Source of the DNA: Plantago major | Taxonomy: Eukaryota; Streptophyta; Magnoliopsida; Lamiales; Plantaginaceae | Direction of reading: 5' to 3' | Length of the DNA: 64,000 nt | Assembly: GCA_026545765.1 (NCBI GenBank) | Contig: CM048841.1 | Span: forward strand, 72,352,217-72,416,216 | Part shown: positions 1 to 8,060 of the stretch, in pieces | Position numbering within the stretch: position 1 is the first letter of the stretch | Layout of the letters: every line of letters begins with the position of its first letter | Notes under the pieces: generated by a model | Told to the model about the DNA's origin: nothing | The model's database searches: none | What the model saw: the letters and a program-made list of their open reading frames with translations, nothing else | Position numbers and translations under genes: made by a program

Positions 1-1377
1 TCTATGGCTATTTCTGTTTTGTAGCTTACAGGGGTGATGCTTAGGGTTTGAAAGGCTATTTGAAACCAAGGTTGAAAGGGATCGAGTCTTCTGTGTGTTT
101 GCTTTTTGTAAAACCCATTTTTGCTGCTTTTTGGCTATTTTTACTCGTACCTTGACTCGCACTTGATGTTGCCTCTTGTCCTTTATGCTTAATAAATCTA
201 ATGAATTATGATAAAAAGGGCTCGAAGTATTTCCGTCGAGTATCGTGTTGGGCAGGTTTCAAATACTATCCAGATATCGACGTGGCCAATGTGTCATATG
301 TCGTGAGGGTTGATGGCCTGTACTGGAAACCGACACGCTCAAAAGTGCCGATTCTCGTAATGCTGCTGGTTCACTTTCTGAGCACCAAATTACCGAATGT
401 GGTCAAATGAGTGATTTTATGCCATGAGACGTGTGTTTGCCTAACTCCGCATAGGCTTCGGCTTTGGAGCGGATTCATACGTGTTCCAATTATTTGACAT
501 GGTTCACGGTCTCATGGTCACCCCCACTCAAAATTATGCTAATTGTTCAATTTATTTTTTTGAGGCATTGTTGAGTGTGTTTCTTTGGTATTCCCTTCTC
601 TTTCTGTCTTTGCCTGCAGCATCAGTGGTGTTAATCGAATCTGCACATCTTGAGACTTGGTTTCCTGGCTGACTTACATTAAGAGTGGTCTGATTTCCCG
701 ATGTTGTCATCAATGTTGAGCCAACATTCAGGACAACATTGACTGTGCTTGAAGGACTTCTTGCTCTTTTGCTGTGATTTTTGTGTGCTCTCTATATTTT
801 TTTTAAAATGTGTTTTTGGGTTGGGTTTGAGGGGGAGTAATTGTCTACTTGTCTCATACATCCGTTTTTTGGGAATCATAATTGTCTACTTGTCTTGTAC
901 ATCCGTTTTTTGGGAATCTGTTAGGTGTCTTACTCATACTTGATCTTGATTTGTTTCCTAAACCAAAAATGTACCTCCCTAAGTTGAGTATTGAGAATCT
1001 TCTTCATGATTGACCTAATTGATACGGTTTTCATTTGCTTTCCTTAATCTCATATTAACAGTTGTGTACAGATCTTGGTTTGTGCTTTGATATATATGTT
1101 TATGATCTATGAAGCAAACCAAACCAAAAACACAATCCTCCAACCATATTAAACATATTACTCCCTCTTATTAGCCCACTTCTCTACCACTCATTAAAAC
1201 TGCCGCCCACCTAAACCACAATCATTACATCCAAAAACCAAAAAGTAGTTTTTTTTACTACTCCCAAGCCGCAGTTAAAACAAAAACTCCTCACCTTCCA
1301 CACACTATTCACCTGTCACTCAAACAAATTCCTCTCCCACTCATCCTCCTTCATCTTTGCACTCACTAATCTGGACA
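1..1377 (+). other. Non-coding leader of the first Sirevirus-like element
   Basis: No reading frame here can be tied to a known protein. The stretch precedes the envelope-like ORF and probably belongs to the same element, because it carries a polypurine run (GAGGGGGAG near 829-837) like those at the 3' end, and ACATTG motifs (700-750) like those repeated in the downstream LTR. The pol gene expected upstream of such an ORF is not seen and may lie outside the window. The last 340 bases are AT- and C-rich and could be an untranslated leader. Confidence 0.4.
839..918 (+). repeat. Two-copy 41-bp direct repeat
   Basis: Two adjacent copies begin AATTGTCTACTTGTC at 839 and 880 and share the rest of the unit, including CATCCGTTTTTTGGGAATC. 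They directly follow the polypurine run at 829-837. Duplicated segments next to polypurine tracts are common near the 3' ends of Sirevirus-type elements. Confidence 0.8.
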
Positions 1378-3390
1378 ATGTCTTCTCCAACAAAACCCGT
1401 CTTGCCCGGATTTTCGTTGCAAACACCTGAGGGGGAGCAAGCATACCCTCTCCCCATCCGTGCGGAACCGGCCGATTTCGAGATTCCTGTCTACGAGCTA
1501 AGTGAGGGATCGGAAGAGGGTGTTGAAAAATCCCCATCTCCAGTACCAAAACCACCATCTCCATCTCCAACATCACCTACTCAACCTGAAAAACCCCAAA
1601 CCGAGTCTTCACCATCAAACCCTTCTCAATTTGCTGCAGAAACCCTTGTTAATTTGGGAAATGCGCCGGTCGACCTGCCAAAGGATCTGAGGGATGATGA
1701 TGAAAGCCCAATGGGGGTAGAGAAAGATACTTCCATGGAGGATGCTGGGAAAGATGTTGAACATACTGAAGTTCAACATGCAGATCTGGGAGAAAACCCC
1801 CAAAACCCTTCATCTGTTGAGAAGGATGATATGCAACAAGCTGACAAAACAGGGGAAAAGGCTACTGATGGCCTGAATGGTGATGAGAATCAGACCAGCA
1901 TGCACTCTGAACATGTTGAGAAGCCCGCAAACGAGCCTACTACTGAACCAGTTGTTGTGGAAGATTGGAAGTCAGATGACTCAGAGAAAATAAAAAGCGA
2001 CCCTATGAATGTAGATGAGGATGCTATTTCAACATCGGCTGCTCATGATAATAACAATGAAGTGAATGATGAAAGCTCTGATGATCTGGAGGATTATGAG
2101 CCAGAAACGGAAGATGACTCTAAGGATGAGTCAATGATTGATGAAGAAGATCTGAGCAATGCCGATGAAAGCTCAGATTACTCTGAAGACTATGAGGTTG
2201 AAGCAGAGGAAGAGTCTGAAGATGAATCACTTGATGATGAGGATGTCATTCTTGGAGAAGATCAGATTGAAGATCCTGAGGTAAATGATCTACCCTCTGA
2301 ACCTGTTTTTGTAGATGGTTCTGATTGGGATGAAGATGCAGTCTCTCATTTATTCTATGCTAACAAGAACTTAGAAAAATATGAGAAAATAAAAAATAAT
2401 GCAATGGATGTTGAGAACGTAATCAAAGAGGAATCATTTGAAGAGTATAACTTAGTTGCTTACCTGAAGAAAAGGAACCTCTATCATGCTGTTACCCAAT
2501 ATGTTGCCTTTGTTCCTGAAATCATCAAAGAATTCTATGCACATTTATCTGAGAATTTTGGTATTGAAGGGCATGGTAAACATCACTGTGTGTATCTTAG
2601 GGGTGATGTATTTTTCTTGAATTCTAAGGATATCAATACTGTGCTGCATAGAAATAGGGATGAGGTTGAGACCCCTGTGGAGGTGACTATGGATGAGATT
2701 CTTAGGGAGCTAACTACAGGAAAACTCCAATCTTGGCCTAGTGGGACTTTGGACTTGAAATATTGTTGTTCTCTAGTCTTTGTTCTTGCCAGGATCTGCT
2801 TGTACAACTGGCTGCCATCTTCCAACAACAACAAGCTCAGTCAAGAGGCAGCCATGTTGCTCTACAGGATCAAAATGGGCTACAATGTCAACCTGGGAGA
2901 AAGGATTCTCAAGCACCTAGAGAATTCCAAGAATAGAGGGATCAGAGGCCATTTGATTCTCCCATCCACCATCTTTGCAGTCCTTCAGTTGCAGGGTATT
3001 GAGGTCAAAGCCAATGATGTCTATCATTCCAACTTCAAATCCATCACAGTCACCAAGCAACTGCTGGAAACACATGACAGGATCTGTGATCTTCCATGGG
3101 TGGATCCTGAAGTTCCTGTGAACATGGATGTGGAGGAGAATCTTCCTCTTCCTACAGGCAATGCTGATGCACCAGAAAGTTCTGTGGCTGCTGCTCAACG
3201 CTCCAATGTTGGCCAACATGTTGGTTCAACATTGATCCCTAGCATTAAAACTCTTTTCGCAGGTATCCTAACTGATCAGGACAAGCTGATTCTGGAGCAA
3301 ATCAAAGGACTTGATGAGCAGATCTCTAACAATCTGAAGTTCAGAAGCACTCTAGTATCTTTTCTTTCCTCACAAAAAGGGGGAGAATAG
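1378..3390 (+). CDS. Envelope-like / putative plant transposon protein of a Sirevirus-type copia element
   Basis: An uninterrupted 670-codon ORF; the ATG at 1378 is preferred over an upstream TTG in frame. Residues 1-90 are Pro/Ser-rich. Residues ~100-330 are strongly acidic with repeated D/E-S-D runs (for example SDDLEDYEPETEDD). Residues ~360-580 form a folded domain with FYAHLSENFG, VYLRGDVFFLNS and NWLPSSNN, which resembles the family annotated as 'putative plant transposon protein'. The last 40 residues are predicted helical (DEQISNNLKFRSTL). In Sireviruses an ORF of this kind lies between pol and the 3' LTR, as here, where the stop codon overlaps a polypurine tract and the LTR starts 225 bp later. 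No signal peptide or membrane segment is evident, so a true envelope role is unsupported. It is the longest uninterrupted reading frame in the window. Confidence 0.75.
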   Translation: MSSPTKPVLPGFSLQTPEGEQAYPLPIRAEPADFEIPVYELSEGSEEGVEKSPSPVPKPPSPSPTSPTQPEKPQTESSPSNPSQFAAETLVNLGNAPVDLPKDLRDDDESPMGVEKDTSMEDAGKDVEHTEVQHADLGENPQNPSSVEKDDMQQADKTGEKATDGLNGDENQTSMHSEHVEKPANEPTTEPVVVEDWKSDDSEKIKSDPMNVDEDAISTSAAHDNNNEVNDESSDDLEDYEPETEDDSKDESMIDEEDLSNADESSDYSEDYEVEAEEESEDESLDDEDVILGEDQIEDPEVNDLPSEPVFVDGSDWDEDAVSHLFYANKNLEKYEKIKNNAMDVENVIKEESFEEYNLVAYLKKRNLYHAVTQYVAFVPEIIKEFYAHLSENFGIEGHGKHHCVYLRGDVFFLNSKDINTVLHRNRDEVETPVEVTMDEILRELTTGKLQSWPSGTLDLKYCCSLVFVLARICLYNWLPSSNNNKLSQEAAMLLYRIKMGYNVNLGERILKHLENSKNRGIRGHLILPSTIFAVLQLQGIEVKANDVYHSNFKSITVTKQLLETHDRICDLPWVDPEVPVNMDVEENLPLPTGNADAPESSVAAAQRSNVGQHVGSTLIPSIKTLFAGILTDQDKLILEQIKGLDEQISNNLKFRSTLVSFLSSQKGGE

Positions 3391-3612
3391 ATACTTAAAA
3401 TTTTTAAGTTTGTTTCAAATACTGAACAATTTCTATTCATTTTGGGTCTGTAATATGTTAAATACTCTAGAACTTATCTTAGCTATCTGATTAAGGGGGA
3501 GATTAACTTAGCTATCTGATTAAGGGGGAGATTAGCTCTTAAGTTGTTCTTAGTTATGTTTCTACTAACCTCTTGTTTTGTTTTGTGATGAAAGACTAAG
3601 ATTAAGGGGGAG
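3374..3612 (+). promoter_or_regulatory. Multiple polypurine tracts upstream of the 3' LTR
   Basis: Four AAGGGGGAG-type tracts lie at 3374-3384 (overlapping the ORF stop), 3493-3501, 3522-3530 and 3604-3612. The middle two are part of a 29-bp tandem duplication (TTAGCTATCTGATT...). The last tract is followed within 3 bp by the LTR start TGAAAGTGC. Polypurine tracts prime plus-strand DNA synthesis, and several tracts in a row is a reported hallmark of Sireviruses. Confidence 0.8.
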
Positions 3613-3614
3613 AT

Positions 3615-4461
3615 TGAAAGTGCAATACGCATTTGTATTTTGATAATCTTGTCTTTCAATAATCAGTTCCAAGTTTGTGTTTGTTGTTGTTGTTTGTGAA
3701 GCTGCAGGACTACCAATGTTGTATAACATTGTGACAGGATAGAATTCAATGCTGGCATAACATTGAAGATATAACATTGCAGTCGACATCAAGAAAAAAG
3801 CACACTGGACAGGAAACTTGGACTGGAAGTATTCACTAATCGAACAAGAGATGATTTAAGGAAAAAGAACAACTTGAGGTGAAAGCGAGAAGGAATATAT
3901 TTTATGAAGAATCAAAATATTGAAAATTCCTTCTATGCGTATATTGAAGAAAACAAGAAAAAGGAAATTGCCTTTGCCGAGATTCTATTGCCCCTGCTGA
4001 GATCCTATTGCCTTTCGACTTGGATGGGAGCTGTCGATATCTCAAGTATATATACAAGGATTCAGCCGAGCAATGGCGATGCCTTCTTTGCTGTCTATCA
4101 AGATTTTATTTAAGAGTTTAGGCTACTTGTTTTCTGCTAGCTTTGGAGTTTGTCTAAGAGTATTCATTGTTGGAATAACTCTTTCAAACATCGACCTAGA
4201 ATAGCTTTTACTGTTAGTTCTTCTAGGGCTAGTTTTGGTTGTTTAATCAATCATCTGTGATTGTGTTAAACCTAGTTGATTAGATCTACTTTTTCTGTCA
4301 GTAGATATTTTGCCTAAAGGCGTGGCCAACATATTTATATATTGTTTGCTTGGTAATAGAAGTTTATTCTTATTCATCCACTGCCTTTTGTTTACTGTGT
4401 TGAAGACATTGTTGAACAACATTGTTGGCAACATTGTCTGTTGATCTTGTTCCAAGTACCA
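3615..4461 (+). mobile_element. 3' LTR of the Sirevirus-like element
   Basis: The LTR begins TGAAAGTGCAATACGC right after the last polypurine tract. Its end is set, less surely, at the CA of AAGTACCA, just before DNA shared with the flanking tandem repeat. It contains at least six ACATTG motifs (3726, 3759, 3772, 4405, 4417 and 4428 areas). The matching 5' LTR is not in the window, so the target duplication cannot be checked. Confidence 0.65.
4047..4054 (+). promoter_or_regulatory. TATA box in the LTR
   Basis: TATATATA in the context CTCAAGTATATATACAAGG, about 430 bp into the LTR. This is the expected place for the LTR promoter that drives full-length RNA. No other TATA-like run in this LTR looks as good. 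Confidence 0.5.
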
Positions 4462-4484
4462 ATCCGGGATCCTACGTTCTAACA

Positions 4485-5033
4485 AATGGAATATAGTTTG
4501 AAAATCTAAAATTGTCCTACGTATTAACAAAATAAAACGTTGAAGTAAATTTATAATATCATAAGGCAAGGTAAGAGATTTAAATGACCTGTCGATCTTT
4601 TGAGACTTAGCGTTACTATAAGGACGAGTCATGCTTCCGATAAAGTGACAATGAACGTAACCAATGTATTTTTTTTTTGTAGTTTCAATTTGTATTTTGC
4701 GTAAGTACTTAAGGTAAATTAATGGAATATAGTTTGAAAATCTAAAATTGTCCTACGTATTAACAAAATAAAACGTTGAAGTAAATTTATAATATCATAA
4801 GGCAAGGTAAGAGATTTACATGACGTGTCGATCTTTCGAGACTTAGCGTTACTATAAGGACAATGAACATTTCGAGTCATGCTTCCGATAAAGTGACAAT
4901 GAACGTAACCAACGTAATTTTTTTTTTCTAGTTTCAATTTGTATTTTGCGTAAGCACTTAAGGTAAATTAATTGAATATAGTTTGAAAATCTAAAATTGT
5001 CCTACGTATTAACAAAATAAAACGTTGAAGTAA
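4485..5033 (+). repeat. Tandem repeat, unit ~236-249 bp, about 2.3 copies
   Basis: Units begin AATGGAATATAGTTTG at 4485 and 4721, and AATTGAATATAG at 4970. Each contains GTCCTACGTATTAACAAAAT and a T-run before AGTTTCAATTTG. The third copy stops after AAACGTTGAAGTAA near 5033. The second unit has a ~13-bp insertion relative to the first. Small minus-strand ORFs inside the units repeat with the DNA and are not considered genes. Confidence 0.9.
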
Positions 5034-5239
5034 TCTAAACCCTAAACTTTGCGTAACAATGACTAATTGGACCATCAATAGAAATAGGGCCTGGACAGGC
5101 CCAAAGATGTTAATACTTGGAAATAACATGCCCAATTGGTACTAACTAGAAGAACGTTATATAACACAACTCCATTAAAAACACCGTATATATACAAATT
5201 ATGCAGATATAACATATGATATCTTGATGAGGGAGATCA

Positions 5240-5431
5240 ATGCAAAAAAGGTCAACATTTCTCGATGAGGAGGTTTTTGTTCCGAAGTTGAAAGGCCAAC
5301 CAGTTTCTGGTGGTGAGATCATATTGCTTGACGATATCGTTACCGTACGATCTTTCGTGCAGGAATACGTTAACGACGGGAGAGATACAATTCCTATTGA
5401 TCTTGTCATGGAGCCTTTGGAAGAAATTTAG
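5240..5431 (+). CDS. Small hypothetical protein or terminal exon
   Basis: A 63-codon ORF from ATG 5240 to TAG 5431, with an in-frame stop at 5228-5230. It reads as ordinary soluble protein (SFVQEYVNDGRDTIPIDLVM) without low-complexity bias, unlike the AT-rich DNA around it. No family was recognised. It could be the last exon or remnant of a host gene whose other parts are gone or outside the flanking repeats. No TATA box or clear acceptor site pairs with it. Confidence 0.25.
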   Translation: MQKRSTFLDEEVFVPKLKGQPVSGGEIILLDDIVTVRSFVQEYVNDGRDTIPIDLVMEPLEEI

Positions 5432-5689
5432 AATCATGAAAAGAACCAAGTACATTCAAGATTACAATTTCAATTAGACTATATACTTATCTACTTTAAT
5501 ATGTTTTTCATAGATTTTTTACACAAAGGCCATGGATCCTTTTGCACTTTGAAATTTGTTTGATATTCATATCATTTATATTTTGGACACACATAATGTT
5601 TTCAATCTTTCCTGCTAATAATGAAATGTATTGGGCAAGTGTTTTAAGACTTGTTTGACATTGATGATGAACTGTTTGTGAATTTGTTG

Positions 5690-5875
5690 TTGTGACAATA
5701 AATCAGATGTTGTGCGGTAAATCAAATACTAAGATACTTGTTATTCTAATGCTCTAGCAATAACTCATATAACATGCAGAAAACTGGTTGGCAGTGGACA
5801 TGTCCCTCTACCGATGCGGCAATAAATCAGGCGCCGTGTGGCAACTCAAATGCCAATATACTCCAATGATCTGGC
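5690..5875 (+). repeat. Degenerate tandem repeat interrupted by the gypsy element (left side)
   Basis: Two loose copies of a CAATAAATCA...GTGNGG motif lie at 5696 and 5819, about 123 bp apart. The same motif continues right after the gypsy element (20006, 20071, 20151). The array was therefore the insertion target. The last five bases (CTGGC, 5871-5875) are the left copy of the target duplication. Confidence 0.6.
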
Positions 5876-6791
5876 TGTTGAGGGATAAGACCTCAAACAC
5901 CAACACTACTACTACAAGTAACCTAATCTAAGATCCACCTCCAACTTGAAGTCCGAGAGAAGGCTTGTCCGAGCAAGAGTACCTGAAAGGACTAAGTGGG
6001 GGGGGGGGGGGGGGGGGTTAGAATGGGTTACCCGGATTGCCTGAGTCAATCCGGAAGGAGGCTTTACTTAAAGGAGAGATGAAAGCTCTCAATGCAATAG
6101 TAATGGGAAAGGTAATGAAATCAAGGATGTTTAGGACTTAGGAGACAACATAATTTCCTAGGGAATTTCACTTACCTCAAGGTCTTGGACCTTGTGTTAT
6201 ATTTATAGTTATCGTATACTTATGAAGTAGCTCATAAGATGATGCCAAGTGTATGCCTCAGATTTGGACACCAATGCTACCTTTGGCCCATGGCCCATTA
6301 GTGAATAGTAATCCAATACTAATTAATGGGCTGGGAGGGTAGTTTGGTCCTTTCCCTCTGAGAGTACTGTTCCGCATGTTGGGTCCGTGTAAGTCCCTCG
6401 GACAGATCCGCATGATTGGATGACTCGCTTGGTAACTCTAGGTGTCCGGACCTTAGAGTTCCACGGAAGCCTCTCAGTGGTTCTGTCAAATACGTTTGGT
6501 CTTACTGTACTGGTGGCGTCCGAGATTCTCTCGTCCGGTCCGTTTAGCATCTTAGATCGATAGCTTATGTACTTGGGAGGACCAGTAACCTTTTGTCTGC
6601 TCGAAGTCATCCATCTAGCTTGGTCGGACCTAATGAAATGGCGTCTTGACTTGTGAGTACTAGTTGACTCGAGATGGTTTCCTTTAGACGGACCACCAAG
6701 GTCGGACTAGCTTTGAATGGCTATCTTAGCCTTGATGCGCTCTAGACACGCCTATGGCGCCTTAACGGATTGGACACATTTCAGATCAACA
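5876..6791 (-). mobile_element. 3' LTR of the gypsy element (916 bp)
   Basis: It matches 19092-20002 almost throughout. Differences include a 20-base G run at 5998-6017 (six G in the other LTR) and small indels near 6560-6740. It ends TCAACA at 6791. Confidence 0.93.
5998..6017 (+). repeat. Poly-G run of 20 bases
   Basis: The partner LTR has only six G at the same place (after AGGACTAAGT, near 19212). This is either a real mononucleotide expansion after insertion or a length error typical of homopolymers. Confidence 0.9.
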
Positions 6792-6811
6792 TATGTCCCC
6801 GCCATTTCCAA
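6792..6811 (-). promoter_or_regulatory. Polypurine tract of the gypsy element
   Basis: Read on the minus strand, GAAATGGCGGGGACATA ends exactly at the 3' LTR. It is purine-rich and correctly placed to prime plus-strand synthesis. Confidence 0.65.
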
Positions 6812-7358
6812 GTATCTTAGTAGAAGATAGTTGGTAACTATGAGGATCGATCGTGTCTGTGCGGTCCAATCGTTAGTTAAAAGAAAAGGAAAAATCCTTT
6901 TGCCGGATCCGTCGTCCGTGTCCTCAAGGATTCAATATATCTCTTCCCCTTTTCCGCCTACAAATCCGAGTTATCACATAACCGGACCGTAGAGGAAATG
7001 GTATTTGTATCAGATATATGGGTCCGAGTATGGTTAGGATCCGTGAAGTCTTCGAGGAAGATCAAGTAGGAGGTTATCCGTTGGGCCAAATTTGTGAAAT
7101 GGTCGATGGACCTTTGAACAAGAAATCAACGGGTCCAACGAGTTGCTTGTCCGCCCATGGGTAAGATCCCGGGGAACGGCGCGACCGTTGGATTGGAAAG
7201 CCTCAACGTTGAGATCAAGTGACGCGACTCCGTCAGCACTAAACGAATGCTACCGTTAGCCATCTATTCGTGAATCGTCATGACCGTTGGATTTGCACAG
7301 ATCAACGGTCGCGGTTTAAACCTAAGTGATGTGACGCTTGGCCTTCCCACTTTGCCCC
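6812..7358 (+). promoter_or_regulatory. Probable upstream region of the antisense gene
   Basis: No coding sequence is visible. Two imperfect copies of a segment containing GACCGTTGGATT followed by ATCAA and GTGACGC lie about 96 bp apart (from 7183 and 7279), just upstream of the plus-strand TATA box at 7359. Their place suggests regulatory elements of the antisense gene; this is inference. Confidence 0.35.
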
Positions 7359-7366
7359 TATAAATA
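7359..7366 (+). promoter_or_regulatory. TATA box of the antisense gene
   Basis: TATAAATA in the context GCCCCTATAAATAGTTAGG. It lies on the plus strand, opposite to the element's own coding direction, about 25-35 bp before a pyrimidine/CA start context (TCACTTTCACACTTTAGC). Confidence 0.65.
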
Positions 7367-7556
7367 GTTAGGCGATCGGTCACTTTCACACTTTAGCTAA
7401 ATTGAAACTCTGAGCAATCTTTAAGCTATTCAAACAACGCAAGATCGATCCGAGCAACTGGGACTTGTAAGACTTTGGGCTATCCAGCTGAGATCTCAGA
7501 CCTCGAACATTATCCAAACTCGATCGTCTGCTGAACTTTCTGCTTGAATATCGCAA

Positions 7557-8059
7557 GTAAGTACCCTCATTTTTCGCTTTGTTAAAGTTGCTTGTATTCG
7601 CCATACGCCCATTGCATGTCTAGTGTAGCTTCCTGTCGCTGTGTAATTGTGCTTGTCTTTAGTAATTGGCTCTTGCGATACCTTTGGTTGAGATGGTAGT
7701 TGATGTGTTTCTGCTGCATGCTTATAATATGCCAATTTTCCTTGCTGATGCCTTGTACTTTTATTTGGTACGTCCCGTCCGACACAACCCGTCTTGACAA
7801 TGCATGCTTACTTGATGATAAATCGGTATTGGTTGTGGTGTTCGCCTGTAAATTGTTTCTTTTATTGCCATGCCATGAGGGGCAGATTGTGGTGCCAGTG
7901 GCACAGCTTCGTGTGCCAGGGTCTTGGGGCCCCTGTCCTTCTGTCTATAGAAGATCTTAGGGTTTAAACTTTTCCCGGACCTCTGGACTTAATAAGACAT
8001 ATAAATGAACTCTCGGACAATAACAATCATCGTTTCTGATCCGTTTCCTTCTGCCCTAG
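7557..8059 (+). other. Intron in the 5' untranslated region of the antisense gene
   Basis: The donor GCAA/GTAAGTACC at 7557 and the acceptor TTCTGCCCTAG/G ending at 8059 frame a 503-nt T-rich stretch. The ATG lies two bases after the acceptor. A leader intron directly before the start codon is common in plant genes. The splice sites are predicted by eye. Confidence 0.55.
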
Positions 8060-8060
8060 G

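Noticed and set aside
1378-3390. True viral envelope glycoprotein
   Set aside because: No signal peptide, no clear membrane segment and no Cys-rich ectodomain; the name envelope-like reflects position only.
4243-4937. Minus-strand ORFs in the flanking tandem repeat
   Set aside because: They repeat with the DNA unit, share no known motif and shift with unit length.
5146-5455. Minus-strand ORFs over the small hypothetical gene
   Set aside because: Composition and length are unremarkable and the plus-strand frame reads more like protein; neither has a known family.
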